Assembly (NCBI GenBank): GCA_031261175.1
Contig: JAISJW010000002.1
Location: forward strand, 1 to 35,661
DNA from: Lactobacillales bacterium
Lineage (GTDB): Bacteria > Bacillota > Bacilli > Lactobacillales > Streptococcaceae
Direction of reading: 5' to 3'
DNA length: 35,661 bases
The position numbers and the translations under genes were made by a program. Shown here one piece after another: positions 24,835 to 35,500 of the stretch. Numbering within the stretch: position 1 is the first letter of the stretch; every line of letters starts with the position of its first letter. The notes beneath the pieces are model-generated. The model was not told the origin of the DNA, did not search any database, and saw only the letters and a list, made by a program, of their open reading frames with translations.

Positions 24835-25688
24835 TGTTTGAAATTATCGAAAAGGCGCCGGCAAAGATCAATCTGGGCCTCAACGTAATCGGCAAGCGCG
24901 CCGACGGTTATCACGATCTCGAGATGGTGATGACATCGATCGATTTGTCCGACATCGTGAGTGTTCGCGAAACGGCGGACGGCGCGATTTCTTTGGCCAT
25001 CAATAACGGCAATTCGCTGCCGCTCGACGACCGCAATCACGTTTATTTAGCCGCTAAAATATTGCGCGAAAAATTCGGGATTACAAGCGGCGTTGAGATT
25101 GAGCTAGACAAGAAAATACCGATTCAAGCAGGGTTAGCTGGTGGTTCGAGCGATGCAGCTGCGACGTTGCGCGCGTTGAACGAACTTTGGAAATTAGATT
25201 TATCGCTTGAAGAACTCGCTAAAATTGGTGAGGAAATCGGAAGCGACGTGCCTTACTGTGTTTATTCGAAAACTGCGTTCGTAACTGGACGCGGCGAAAA
25301 CGTTGAGTTGATGGCGCCGATGATGCCGAGCTGGGTCGTATTAATCAAACCGGATTTTGGCGTTAGCACAAAAGATATTTTCGAGGCACTCAAACCCGAA
25401 CAATATAACGATGTTGCTTGCGCGAAAATTCGCGAAGCGGTCGAAGTGGCAGATTACGATGCATTAACTGCCGCTATGGGGAACACCCTTGAAGACGTGA
25501 CGATCAAACTGTATCCTGTGATTGAGAAAATCAAAGAGACAGCGATTGATAACGGGGCGACGGCTGCGATGATGAGCGGTAGCGGTCCGAGTGTATTTGC
25601 GATTTGCAAAACGGAAAACCAGGCGAAACGCGTTTATAGTTCGGTCAAAGGTTACTGCAAAGATGTCTATATGGTGCGCAGTCTATGA
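24834..25688 (+). CDS. ispE: 4-diphosphocytidyl-2-C-methyl-D-erythritol kinase
   Basis: GHMP kinase of the MEP isoprenoid pathway. 284 residues. Motifs: EKAPAKINLGLNVIGKRADGYHDLEMVMTS-type start with the substrate Lys and His, the ATP loop IPIQAGLAGGSSDAAATLRA (about residues 96-115), GSDVPYC and MSGSGPSVFAIC at the C-terminus. Cells of Lactobacillales often use the mevalonate route instead; some keep ispE as a remnant annotated IspE, so the MEP pathway is not proven by this gene alone. It shares TAATG with gatA and ATGA with the small gene after it. Confidence 0.92.
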   Translation: MFEIIEKAPAKINLGLNVIGKRADGYHDLEMVMTSIDLSDIVSVRETADGAISLAINNGNSLPLDDRNHVYLAAKILREKFGITSGVEIELDKKIPIQAGLAGGSSDAAATLRALNELWKLDLSLEELAKIGEEIGSDVPYCVYSKTAFVTGRGENVELMAPMMPSWVVLIKPDFGVSTKDIFEALKPEQYNDVACAKIREAVEVADYDALTAAMGNTLEDVTIKLYPVIEKIKETAIDNGATAAMMSGSGPSVFAICKTENQAKRVYSSVKGYCKDVYMVRSL

Positions 25689-25867
25689 ATGAATTAGAAA
25701 TCCGCGAACTAGCTAAGGCTGAGTTTCAAAAAGAACTGAAAAAAGCACGAAAACGAAAAAAACGCGCTAAAAAAATACCGAAATTAAATTTAATTTTGCT
25801 AGTTTTAGCAATTTCGCTAATTTTAGCCCTAATTATCTACTTTTCGACCCGTTTTATCCTAGGTTAA
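25685..25867 (+). CDS. Small basic single-pass membrane protein
   Basis: 60 residues: a charged N-terminus with a dense basic stretch (KKARKRKKRAKK, about residues 18-29) and one membrane segment near 36-54 (NLILLVLAISLILALIIYF), so a type II topology with the basic part inside is expected. It begins in an ATGA overlap with ispE, which supports translation. No family recognised; probably a small membrane-anchored peptide. The stop is followed within six bases by palindrome 5. Confidence 0.7.
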   Translation: MNELEIRELAKAEFQKELKKARKRKKRAKKIPKLNLILLVLAISLILALIIYFSTRFILG

Positions 25868-25872
25868 AATTT

Positions 25873-25947
25873 CCTAATCGCTTTTAAGCCCTTTTTTAGG
25901 CATTTCGGACCTCGAAATGCCTAAAAAAGGGCTTAAAAGCGATTAGG
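25873..25947. repeat. Intergenic palindrome 5 (perfect 35-bp arms)
   Basis: Arms 25873-25907 and 25913-25947 match at all 35 positions around GACCT. The centre TTTCGGACCTCGAAA and the flanking TTTTTTAGGCAT are shared in part with palindrome 6. The right flank GCGAATTTACTTGCC (25948-25962) carries the over-represented 7-mer, as at palindromes 3 and 4. Confidence 0.95.
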
Positions 25948-25990
25948 GCGAATTTACTTGCCTCCAAAGATAGAAAATCGAGCCGATTTT

Positions 25991-25999
25991 TGGTATAAT
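25991..25999 (+). promoter_or_regulatory. Extended -10 promoter of hflX
   Basis: TGG-TATAAT with the ATG starting seven bases after the last T, at the expected transcription start. No -35 of quality, and no ribosome binding site. Confidence 0.7.
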
Positions 26000-26005
26000 T
26001 GTCGA

Positions 26006-27223
26006 ATGATAGAAAACAAAGAAGAAAAAGAACGCGTTCTGCTCGTTGCAGTGGAAACGCCAGAGAATCACTACTCGTTTCAGAGCTCAATCGAGGAGCT
26101 TGCGAACTTAGTCGACACCGCGCAAGGCGAGGTAGTCGGGCAATTGTTGCAAAACCGCGAAAAGGTTGATGGTCGGACGATGATCGGTAAAGGGAAGGTT
26201 GATGAACTCATCGCCTTGATTGACGAAACCGAGGCTGACCTCGTTGTCTTCAACAACGAACTCGGACCTAGACAAAATCAAAATTTATCCGACATTTTAG
26301 GCGTTAAGGTCATCGACCGCGTCCAATTAATCTTGGATATTTTTGCGATGCGCGCTTCGACTCGCGAGGGCTTCCTCCAAGTTGAGCTAGCGCAACTTAG
26401 GTACCTTATGCCACGCTTAAGCGGGATGGGAGCATCACTTTCAAGACTCGGTGCCGGTATCGGCTCGCGCGGTCCGGGTGAATCGAAACTTGAAAGCGAC
26501 CGTCGCGTCATTCGCCATCGTATCGATATCATCAAGGCGAACCTGAAAGAAAATGAGAAGCACCGCAAGCTGATCCGCAAAGACCGCCTGAGCTCCGGCG
26601 TCATTAAAATCGGTCTGGTCGGATACACAAATGCCGGCAAGTCAACGACCCTAAACCTGATGAGCGATGCTCACGCCTACGAAGAGGACCAACTTTTTGC
26701 AACCCTTGATCCACTGACAAAAAGCTTCCAACTTCCAAGTGGCTTGAAAGTTACGCTTACTGACACGGTTGGGTTCATCCAAGACCTGCCGCACCAATTA
26801 ATCGAGGCGTTTAAATCGACGCTCGAAGAAGTTGCGGAAATGGATTTACTCCTTCACGTAGTCGATGCGAGCGATGAAAACCACCACCTGCACGAGCGCG
26901 TGGTTGACGAAATTCTCGCCGAAATAAATGCTGATAAAATTCCGACTTTGGTCGTCTACAACAAGGCAGATCTCGCGTCAAGCGATTTTGTGCGAACGAA
27001 AAAAGACTCGATTTTAATCAGCGCCAAAGACCCGGCTTCTAAGGAACTGCTGGGCGAATACATCGAAGACACCCTGAAATTTTTGCTTGAAGAATTCGTT
27101 GTTCACTTGCCGATTTACGAGCAATACAAGATCGACGGCATCAAAAAAGACAACTTGATTTTCAGCGAAGAATTCGACGAAGAAAAAATGGAATACACTC
27201 TCAAAGGATATAGAAAGAAGTAA
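26006..27223 (+). CDS. hflX: GTPase HflX
   Basis: Ribosome-associated GTPase that splits stalled or hibernating ribosomes. 405 residues from ATG 26006; an in-frame ATG at 25958 reads through the promoter and is rejected. N-terminal HflX domain: [21 protein letters not shown] and the glycine-rich [16 protein letters not shown] domain: G1 [10 protein letters not shown] with K212, G3 [14 protein letters not shown]4 NKAD and a G5 SAKD. The C-terminal domain is short. The gene seems leaderless, which is unusual for a Firmicute housekeeping gene. thyA follows after one base. Confidence 0.94.
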   Translation: MIENKEEKERVLLVAVETPENHYSFQSSIEELANLVDTAQGEVVGQLLQNREKVDGRTMIGKGKVDELIALIDETEADLVVFNNELGPRQNQNLSDILGVKVIDRVQLILDIFAMRASTREGFLQVELAQLRYLMPRLSGMGASLSRLGAGIGSRGPGESKLESDRRVIRHRIDIIKANLKENEKHRKLIRKDRLSSGVIKIGLVGYTNAGKSTTLNLMSDAHAYEEDQLFATLDPLTKSFQLPSGLKVTLTDTVGFIQDLPHQLIEAFKSTLEEVAEMDLLLHVVDASDENHHLHERVVDEILAEINADKIPTLVVYNKADLASSDFVRTKKDSILISAKDPASKELLGEYIEDTLKFLLEEFVVHLPIYEQYKIDGIKKDNLIFSEEFDEEKMEYTLKGYRKK

Positions 27224-27224
27224 A

Positions 27225-28157
27225 ATGAGCGAAAGAAACTACCTCGATTTAGCGAAACAAATTCTCAAAGAAGGCAATTTAAAGAGCGACCGCACCGGCA
27301 CGGGCACTAAAAGCCTGTTCGGCGCGCAAATGCGCTTTGATTTGACCGAAGGATTCCCGATGCTGACGACAAAACGCGTGCCGTTTAAACTGGTTGTGAG
27401 CGAACTTTTGTGGTTCCTAAAAGGGGATACTAACGTCCGCTATTTATTAGAAAATAATAATCATATTTGGGATGAGTGGGCCTTTGAACGTTATACGAAA
27501 TCATCTGATTACACGGGACCTGATATGACTAATTTCGGCATCCGCGCACTTGAGGACGAAGCGTTTAACGAAGTTTATCAAGCCGAATTGAAAAGATATT
27601 GCGATCTAGTTTTGAGCGATGATGAATTCGCAAAAAAACATGGCGACCTAGGTAACGTCTATGGTAAACAGTGGCGCGACTTCGACGGCGTTGACCAAAT
27701 CGCTGATTTAATCGAGCTGATTAAAAAGAATCCGGATTCGCGCCGCTTGATCGTGAGCGCCTGGAATCCAAAAGAAGTTCCGACGATGGCGCTTCCGCCG
27801 TGTCACACGATGTTCCAATTCTACGTGTTCGACGGGAAACTGAGCTGCCAACTTTATCAGCGCAGTGCGGATTATTTCTTAGGCGTGCCTTTCAATATCG
27901 CAAGTTACGCGCTGTTGACGCACTTGATCGCGCGCGAGTGCGACCTTGAAGTTGGCGATTTCGTCCACGCTTTTGGCGACGTGCACCTGTACGTCAACCA
28001 CTTCGACCAGATTAACGAGCAGCTGAGCCGCGACATCAGAGAAATGCCAGAGCTTAAAATCAATTCGGGCAAGTCAATCTTCGACCTTGAAGTCGAAGAT
28101 TTTGAACTGCTAAATTACAATCCTCATCCGGCGATTAAGGCGCCCATAGCGGTATGA
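27225..28157 (+). CDS. thyA: Thymidylate synthase
   Basis: Folate-dependent methylation of dUMP to dTMP. 310 residues, the long form known from Lactobacillus casei (316 residues) with an insertion of about 50 residues after WDEWAFE, against 264 in E. coli. Catalytic C193 lies in [34 protein letters not shown] and [16 protein letters not shown] are the substrate and folate motifs. Start by AAGAAG weak Shine-Dalgarno just inside hflX. It ends in ATGA with the pentad-repeat gene, so that gene is translated from the same mRNA. dfrA, often next to thyA, is absent. Confidence 0.95.
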   Translation: MSERNYLDLAKQILKEGNLKSDRTGTGTKSLFGAQMRFDLTEGFPMLTTKRVPFKLVVSELLWFLKGDTNVRYLLENNNHIWDEWAFERYTKSSDYTGPDMTNFGIRALEDEAFNEVYQAELKRYCDLVLSDDEFAKKHGDLGNVYGKQWRDFDGVDQIADLIELIKKNPDSRRLIVSAWNPKEVPTMALPPCHTMFQFYVFDGKLSCQLYQRSADYFLGVPFNIASYALLTHLIARECDLEVGDFVHAFGDVHLYVNHFDQINEQLSRDIREMPELKINSGKSIFDLEVEDFELLNYNPHPAIKAPIAV

Positions 28158-29107
28158 TAAAACACAAATTTTTAGTTTCCGGAATTCTGTTCGCAGCGCT
28201 GCTTTTAATTGCCACGGTTGGTTTTGGAGTGAGTTATCCAATCTTTAATGACGGATATTATCTGACGGGCTACAACAAGGCTGGATTCAATAAAGAGGGA
28301 TTCAACAAAGACGGTTACGACGCGCAGGGGTATAACGCCAAGGGGTATAACAAGGCGGGCTACGACCGCGATGGCTACAACAAAAAGGGCTACAACGCGC
28401 AGGGTTTCAACCACGACGGCTTTAGCAAAGATGGCTACAATATTTTCGGCTTTAACAAGGACGGCTTCGACAAAAAAGGCTACGATAAAGACGGGTTCAA
28501 TAAGGACGGATTCGACGCGCAAGGTTACGACAAAGACGGCTTTAACAAAGATGGATTCGACGCGCAAGGCTATGACAAAGATGGCTATAACGCGACTGGC
28601 TACAATGCCGACGGGTTCAACCACGAAGGTTACAACGCGGAAGGTTACGACAAGGACGGTTTCAACAAAGACGGAATCGACAAAGAGGGCTACAACCGCG
28701 AGGGCTTTAATTCGGAAGGGTACGACCGTAACGGAAAAGACAAGAACGGCGTAACCAAAGAGGAAAAAGAGAAGGCGAAAGCTTTCAACGAGCTGAGCGA
28801 AGAAACGCAGGCGAAAATCGTCGCGGATAATCTGGTCGGCGTTCTTAAAATCAACGGTTCGGCGGTTACAGGTCTGCAAATCGAAACGGTGACTGGGGCG
28901 AAGATGGTATTCGTCCTAATTGGCATCGACAAAGGCCGGCTCGTCTGCAAAAACGAGGAAACGACGGTCACCGTGATGCAGCGCACGGAGCCAAAAGGTG
29001 GAAAAGGTACGCAAGTTTTCGCCGGCAGCATCCCGCCGCTGAGCAAAATCGAAATGTACGACAACTACAAAGCGCACGGCTTCGTGCACATTCCAAACGT
29101 AAAATAA
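28154..29107 (+). CDS. Gly-aromatic pentad-repeat exported protein
   Basis: 317 residues. An N-terminal hydrophobic segment (about 5-27) acts as a signal anchor or uncleaved signal. From about residue 36 to 200, some 33 contiguous five-residue units of the form G-(Y/F)-(N/D)-x-x follow, for example [23 protein letters not shown]-level repetition is evident near 28500-28605. The last 110 residues are a non-repetitive domain with [28 protein letters not shown] and [15 protein letters not shown]. No family assigned. The regular Gly-aromatic-Asx spacing suggests a rod or beta-helix exposed at the surface, by analogy only. ATGA overlap with thyA and a terminator just after the stop. Confidence 0.8.
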   Translation: MIKHKFLVSGILFAALLLIATVGFGVSYPIFNDGYYLTGYNKAGFNKEGFNKDGYDAQGYNAKGYNKAGYDRDGYNKKGYNAQGFNHDGFSKDGYNIFGFNKDGFDKKGYDKDGFNKDGFDAQGYDKDGFNKDGFDAQGYDKDGYNATGYNADGFNHEGYNAEGYDKDGFNKDGIDKEGYNREGFNSEGYDRNGKDKNGVTKEEKEKAKAFNELSEETQAKIVADNLVGVLKINGSAVTGLQIETVTGAKMVFVLIGIDKGRLVCKNEETTVTVMQRTEPKGGKGTQVFAGSIPPLSKIEMYDNYKAHGFVHIPNVK

Positions 29108-29114
29108 AACAAAG

Positions 29115-29136
29115 CGGGCAAGTGAGCCCGTTTTTT
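29115..29136 (+). terminator. Rho-independent terminator containing GGCAAGT
   Basis: CGGGC (29115-29119), loop AAGTGA, GCCCG (29126-29130), six T. GGCAAGTG spans 29117-29124. Confidence 0.85.
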
Positions 29137-29171
29137 GCTGCGCAGACGAAAAATAAGCGAAAAATAACACC

Positions 29172-29207
29172 AAAAACACGTAATCTGTAAAAAGATTGCG
29201 TGTTTTT
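29172..29207 (+). terminator. Second terminator after the pentad-repeat gene
   Basis: AAAAACACG...AATCT pairs with AGATT...CGTGTTTTT, with small bulges and a loop of about six bases. Confidence 0.65.
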
Positions 29208-29224
29208 CGTTGGATAAAAATTCG

Positions 29225-29295
29225 TATGCGGTTTTAACGCGGTTTTTAGGCATTTCAGACCTCGGATTGGGTAAAAAACGCGTTAAAACCGCATA
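29225..29295. repeat. Intergenic palindrome 6 (32-bp arms)
   Basis: Arms 29225-29256 and 29264-29295; the outer 20 or so bases pair almost perfectly, the inner ones less well. The top strand shares TTTTTAGGCATTTC and GACCTCG with palindrome 5. No GGCAAGT beside it. Confidence 0.85.
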
Positions 29296-29542
29296 ATCGA
29301 AAATAAGCGTGGATGCGCGAACAAAAACCAGAGAAATGCGAACGCTTTCTTGAAGCGAAATTGAAAACGATTGCATTTTTACAACTCCATAGTTTTAGCC
29401 TATACTTAAATATATCAAATTATTTGCATAATAAGCAAAAATTAATAAAATTAACGAATTTTTATACAAATTTCTTAATAATTCAAAAAAATCAAAAGTT
29501 TAACTGTATAATTTTGAAAATTATATCTGGGGAGGTATATTT
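29296..29542 (+). promoter_or_regulatory. AT-rich promoter region of the S8 protease gene
   Basis: No gene seen; it contains AT-rich DNA. Best promoter: -10 TATAAT (29507-29512) with -35 TTCAAA (29482-29487), a 19-base spacer. A strong ribosome binding site GGGGAGG (29529-29535) lies seven bases before the ATG at 29543. Confidence 0.6.
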
Positions 29543-32500
29543 ATGAAAAATAGGAATAAAGCAACGCTAATGCTAGGGGTATTAGCGGCGGCGGCAGCGA
29601 TGAACTTTGCGCTTGCCGTTCCAAGTATCACTTATGCTGTCGAAAACGATAGCAGTAAAAGCAATTTCGAAAAAATGAGAAACGCTTTCGAAAAAGAACA
29701 ACAGAAGAGTCGCGATAAAATTACGGAGCAATTAAGCTCAGAAATCGACTCGAGTAAAGCTGAGCCGTTCAAGGACTCAACTGTCGACATCATCGTCGAG
29801 TTGGATTCGGCGGCGGCTATTAAGCATATCAAGCATAGACCTGATGGGTCGAGAAAGAGACTGAAAGAAATTGATTCGGTTTCGGATTCGGTTATCGGTG
29901 AACAGGATAGCTTGAAAGATGCAGTTGATAGCGTTACGAAACACAAGAATGATTTTGATAGCAAAAAAGATCACTCATTCGGGTATTTGGTCAACGCATT
30001 CACGACTAAAGCGAAGTTGAGTGAAATCGATAAAATCGCCAAATTAAAAGGCGTAAAATCGGTCGGGGAAGTGAAAACTTACACACCTCAAGATGCCGGT
30101 CAAAATGATTTGGACAAAGTCCAAGAAGCGTGGAACGGCGTGGCAATTCCAGGCCTTAAACTGCACGGCGAGGGGATGGTAATCGCCATTGTCGATACGG
30201 GTATTGATTATAAACACAACGACCTGTCACACGCTCCGGATTCGGCTCGATTATCTGAAGATTCGGTAAACGAATTAATCGCAACCAAGGGGCTAAAAGG
30301 ACGATACCTATCACCGAAAATTCCGTATGCCTATAACTACGCTGACGAAAACAGTACAGATGTTGCTGATCTTGATAGAAATACTATGCACGGAATGCAC
30401 GTCGCTGGTATTGCAGGAGCTGACGGTACTGACTATCTAAAAGATAGCGCGAGAGATAGCCTGGAAAAGGCGGGAAAACCGCTAGATCAAGCAGCTAAAG
30501 ATTCGATTGACTCGCTCGTCGCAGATGATATTCATCACATCGATGGAGCGGCTCCGCAAGCGCAATTGTTAGATTTGAAAATATTCTCGAACGGATTTAT
30601 GAAAGGCGAAAGCTGTACTACACCAACCGTTGTAGCAGCGATTGAAGATGCCGTTAAATTGGGTGCAGACGTAATCAGCATGTCAATAGGTTCAGACAAC
30701 GGGATAACTAGCGAAGATCTTGAAGATGTAGCTATCGAAAAAGCAGCCGAGCAAGGTGTCATTTCAGTGGTAGCTGCCGGTAATGCCGGTGACTATAATT
30801 CGTTGATAACAACGGCGGAGTTTCGAAAGGGACACGGGCAAGGGGTTTCGCAATTGAGTCAAACAGTAGGGGCGCCTTCGGTCAATCCGTATGCACTGTC
30901 GGTAGCGGCAAGTCAAAATAAATCCGCGCAAATTCCAGGGTTGGAAATCTTCGGTGAAGATGAAAAACAACTCAAAGCATTTGATAATGTCGACGGAAAA
31001 CTTATTGGGATGTTTAGTAGAGCCCTTTATGATAGCAACGAACAACTAAAAGATTTCCCAGATTCAAACTATAACATCGTGACTTTAAAAGATAATCACG
31101 CGGCTTATTGGAATTCTATGCGAAAAGATATAAATACATCAGTAGTCAGTGGTTTATCAAGTGCAGGAATTAGTCTTGTTCCAGGTATGATGTTCAGCGA
31201 AGATAGTTTTGATAAATCTGGTGTTAAACGCTTGGGATTAGGGACCGATGAGGTTGACGTTCCCAATATGCCTTTCTCGCCGTGGGAGGATGCGCTACAT
31301 TCTAGCGGTGTGATTGCAAGCTACGAACACGAACTTAACGTACTCAAGGAAGACGTTTTGAAAAGTAGAAATCCGTTTGATTATGATTTCGATAGTTTCG
31401 GTCTTGGTCAAGGATTCAAAACGGATTTAGATGGATATTCAGGCAATTGGCATAATCCTTTTGACTCTGAGGTTGATTCGAGCGAGTTTCCAGGAACGGA
31501 TGTAAGAGGGAAAATTGTTATCGTTCCATGGGTTCGTTACCAAGGGTATCGCAATTACAGACCTGAAAAAACTTTAAGCGACAACTTAGATTCAGCAGGT
31601 GCAGCTGGGGTTATTTATGTAGCTCCTAAAAGTGGGTCGCCTAGAACCGAAAACGATTACGTTACATTTGCACTGAATAGACAGTTGAATGATGATTTTC
31701 ACGGTACGGATATTGATTTCCCTGCTATAGTGATACCTGCAGATGATGGTGTTAAATTGGCGAAGAAAATCAACGAGCTTAACGAAGAGGCAATTAAAGC
31801 CGGAAAAAAACTGCCCGAATATAATTTGAAAAACACGTATAAAAATGTCGAAAATACAAAAAGAGGCAGAATGGCGGAGTATAGCAGTTATGGGCCATCG
31901 GAGGATTTGGAATTAAAACCGGAAATAACAGCTGTTGGATCGAACGTGTGGTCGTTGAAGAATAATAATGCATATCAAAGTATGAGCGGGACTTCGATGG
32001 CGACACCGCAAACTTCAGGCATTACCGCTTTGCTGCTTCAACATCTTAAATCGTTGACCGGCCATAAAACAGGTAAAGATTTAATTAAACAATCGAAAAA
32101 TCTATTGATGAACTCGGCTACCCCGATTTTTGAGTCGCCATTTAGTTCTGATTACATGAATGTCCAAACCGATAATCCAGAAATTAAATTAGATGAAACC
32201 GATAAACTGAAATGGAGCGATGTTGATTTAAGACAAACTCCGGCAAGTGACGCCGATAAAGAAACGTTTGCTAAGCAGGAAACTTTAGTTTCGCCACGTC
32301 GTCAAGGAGCGGGTGAAGTTAATGCTTCTAAGGCGTTATCAACGACAACGTCGCTTACCGATAAAAAAGATGGAGATGTGTCGCTAGCTCTTAAAGAAAT
32401 AGGGGCGCACACAAGTTTCAGCGTTGTATTGAAGAATTTTGGTAATACAACTAAATCGTACAAACTTGACCCGAAATATAATCACGTTTACGCCCAGAAC

Positions 32501-35500
32501 GATATAAATGATTTAGATAGCGATGATAATCATTATGCAGTGTGTAGATCGCTAGATTTCCCTCTCAAAGAGAGCGTGGCAAGTCTTACGCTATCAAAAG
32601 GTTATGACGAAACTATTACTCTTGAACCAGGAAAAGAAGTAGAAATTAGCGGAACTCTTGATCTAAAAGATCCTAACTTTAAAGCTAATTGGCTAGAAGG
32701 GTATATCGGCGTTCAGGAAGTCGGAAGTGATGAAACAGCTGTTATTCCTTATTTTGGATATACAGGTCACATTGATGATAATCCTATTTTTGATAAGTTT
32801 GCATACGAAGATGGTTCAATCGGCAATCAGCAGAGATTTGAGGAAACGTGTCCTGTAGGACCGGGCAGAATGTTAGGCGTTGATTATTCTTTCGAACATG
32901 AACATGCGTACTTCGATGAAAATAAAATCGCGTATGCATCTGGAAATGCAGATGCTAAGCAGAAATTAATTCCATATATTAGTCTATTAAGAAATACTAA
33001 AAATCTACAATTTAATATTTTAGATAACGACAAAAAACTAATAAAAACCCTAAAAACAACAGCGTATGAATCTCCTAGTGTTTTTTCTTATTTCGGTGGG
33101 CACTTTACGTATTCCGATAAAGATATAAATTGGAACGGAACTAAAAAGAACGCTACCACTGGGTTAGACGAGCAAGTATCCGATGGCCAATATTATTATC
33201 AGTTAAAAGGAACTGGTACTCACGATGGAGATACAGAGCAAACAAAAGATATTCCGATAATAGTTGATAATACTAAACCTGAAATTTCTGACGTTAAGTT
33301 TAGTAAGGCTTTGGATGGAAAATATTACGTTGATTTCACCCTTACAGAAAATGGCTCAGGATTTTATAACGCTGAAGAAATCGGCGTAGGAGCGAACGGT
33401 CGAAGCACCAGCCTAGGCACAATCAAAGAGTTATTGGGTCAGGATTTCAAAGGAAGCAAACCTGTTCATCAGGAAGTTCCGGAATACATAGCTTCAGAAA
33501 TAGTTGATGGAAAAAATGATTTCTTTTTGGCGGTTGATGATGTAGCTGGTAACACGGGTATATTTGAAAAGCCGCAATTACTTGAAAACGGCGAACCTTC
33601 TGATACGCAAGGATTCAGACTTCAATTGCCAGTACACGTAGGGGCAGATAGCAGTGCATTTGTTGTTATTGAAGATGAATCTCAGATTGATGTCATTAAT
33701 CAATTAGTTCACGTTAAAGGCTATTCTGACAAAGAATTTTATATTAATAAAGAAACTAAAATAACTCCGGATGCTAACCATGAATTTTCAACGTGGGTTC
33801 ATTATGATGCAAATACATACCACTCTAAATTAGATAAAATATTCGGTCCGAGCGGACAACCGTTAGATCATCTTTTTGAAAGAGCTAGAGATCTTGTTTT
33901 CTCTTATGATGCGGAAGGTGTTGAGCAGTTTGCAACTGCAAGCTTTGCTACAGATGCTCTCGCAAGTGATGGGCAACCAGTATTAAGTCCAGATAATCAA
34001 TATGACAAACGAGATTACTTCGAAAAAGATGGTCTACCTCACGGATATGCTTCGGATGTTATCTCAAAAGAAATAAACCGCCTTAAAGCAGAAGGGGTTA
34101 TTAGCACTGATAAACTGAGAGGAAAAGAGCCAATTTGGCTGACTGAGGGCTATGATATTGCAATAGACTCGACTCAATCCTATAGATTGGGAGATTCCGA
34201 AGGGGAAATGCCAATTGCCCGCGTTTCTGACGAAAGAAGAAATGATCACTTTGCAGTTATTAATTTGACAGCAGGCGAATATGAAAAGGAAGGAAAAGTT
34301 TATAGCAAAGACAATACTGAATTGCCTGCTCAATCGTTTAGACCTGATATCAGCAACCATAACGCTATTAAAACAAACTTTAAAACAGTAGATAATGGTA
34401 ATGTAATTGAAGTCAGAGATTTGGATTGTACGGACTACACTTCGTACAGCTTCGTTTATCAAATGGGATATAAAGGAATTATTCAGTTCGATGCTTCTTA
34501 TGAGAATGGAAAAGATTATTTTCTTCCGAATGAAGTTAATATCGTAAACAGTGCAAAAGTGAAATCTGGATTTTATAAAATAACAAATCCTGCTACAGGT
34601 GACGGAACTTATAAACTAGGGGTTGCACACGGTGATGATTTCAGAAACGCCCACGTTCTAGCGGGGGATGAAAAAGCTAGCGAAGCCAACGAATTTAAAC
34701 CCGAAAGCTATGATCCGATAACTGGTTTCACCCGGTTTGTATATAATCTAAATTTAAAAAATACCAGCGAAAGTTACTTTACTTTTGTTTATGATTATAT
34801 AGATTATTTGTCGGCCGACTATGACGCCGCGAAACAACTTAGCGAAGAACCGGTAGGACTCGCCAAAAACATGTTAGATTTCTACGTGGATGTTACTGCG
34901 CCTACGCTGAAGCTTAGCGATAAGTTCAAGCACACGGCAGATAATCCGAACGTAGATAATCCGCTGAACTTACCTAATAGTATCAATGATTTAGGCGAGT
35001 ACACAATCAACTCGACTAACGGGAAATTGGATCTTGATGGTGTCTTTGGCGATAATCAAGGAGATTTCAACTTACGAGTTAACGGAAGCATGGTTTTCCA
35101 TTCTAAGAATGCAAACCGCGAAGGAATCTGGCCAGCCGACAAAGAGAACTTTAAAGATGTTGACTACAAAGATGCGCTCAAATTAATTCCAGGCGTAGAT
35201 AATTACTTCGAAGTAGATGTAACGGACCTTGCTGGAAACGTGACTCGTGCCCACATCTGGGTTACGCAAAACGGTTCAGGATCGGATGTTACACCGCCTA
35301 GTGATGACTCTTCGACGGATTCGCAAAACACTGGTGAACCACAAGATTCGACAGTACCAACGGATTCTCAAGAACCTACGGTTCCAACTGACTCAACAGA
35401 ACCGCAAGATTCAACAGATCCAGCAACGCCGAGCGATACGCAAACTCCAGCCGTGCCTGGAACTACTGTGAACGTAGTGACGTCTGACTCATTAGTCGAT

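Noticed and set aside
28205..28879. Long antisense frame opposite the pentad-repeat gene
   Set aside because: It is a by-product of the repeated codons on the other strand; its translation is just reversed repeats and no ribosome binding site precedes it.
29313..29546. 77-codon + frame before the S8 protease gene
   Set aside because: Asn/Leu/Ile-rich product of AT-rich DNA, no ribosome binding site, and it spans the promoter and start of the protease gene.
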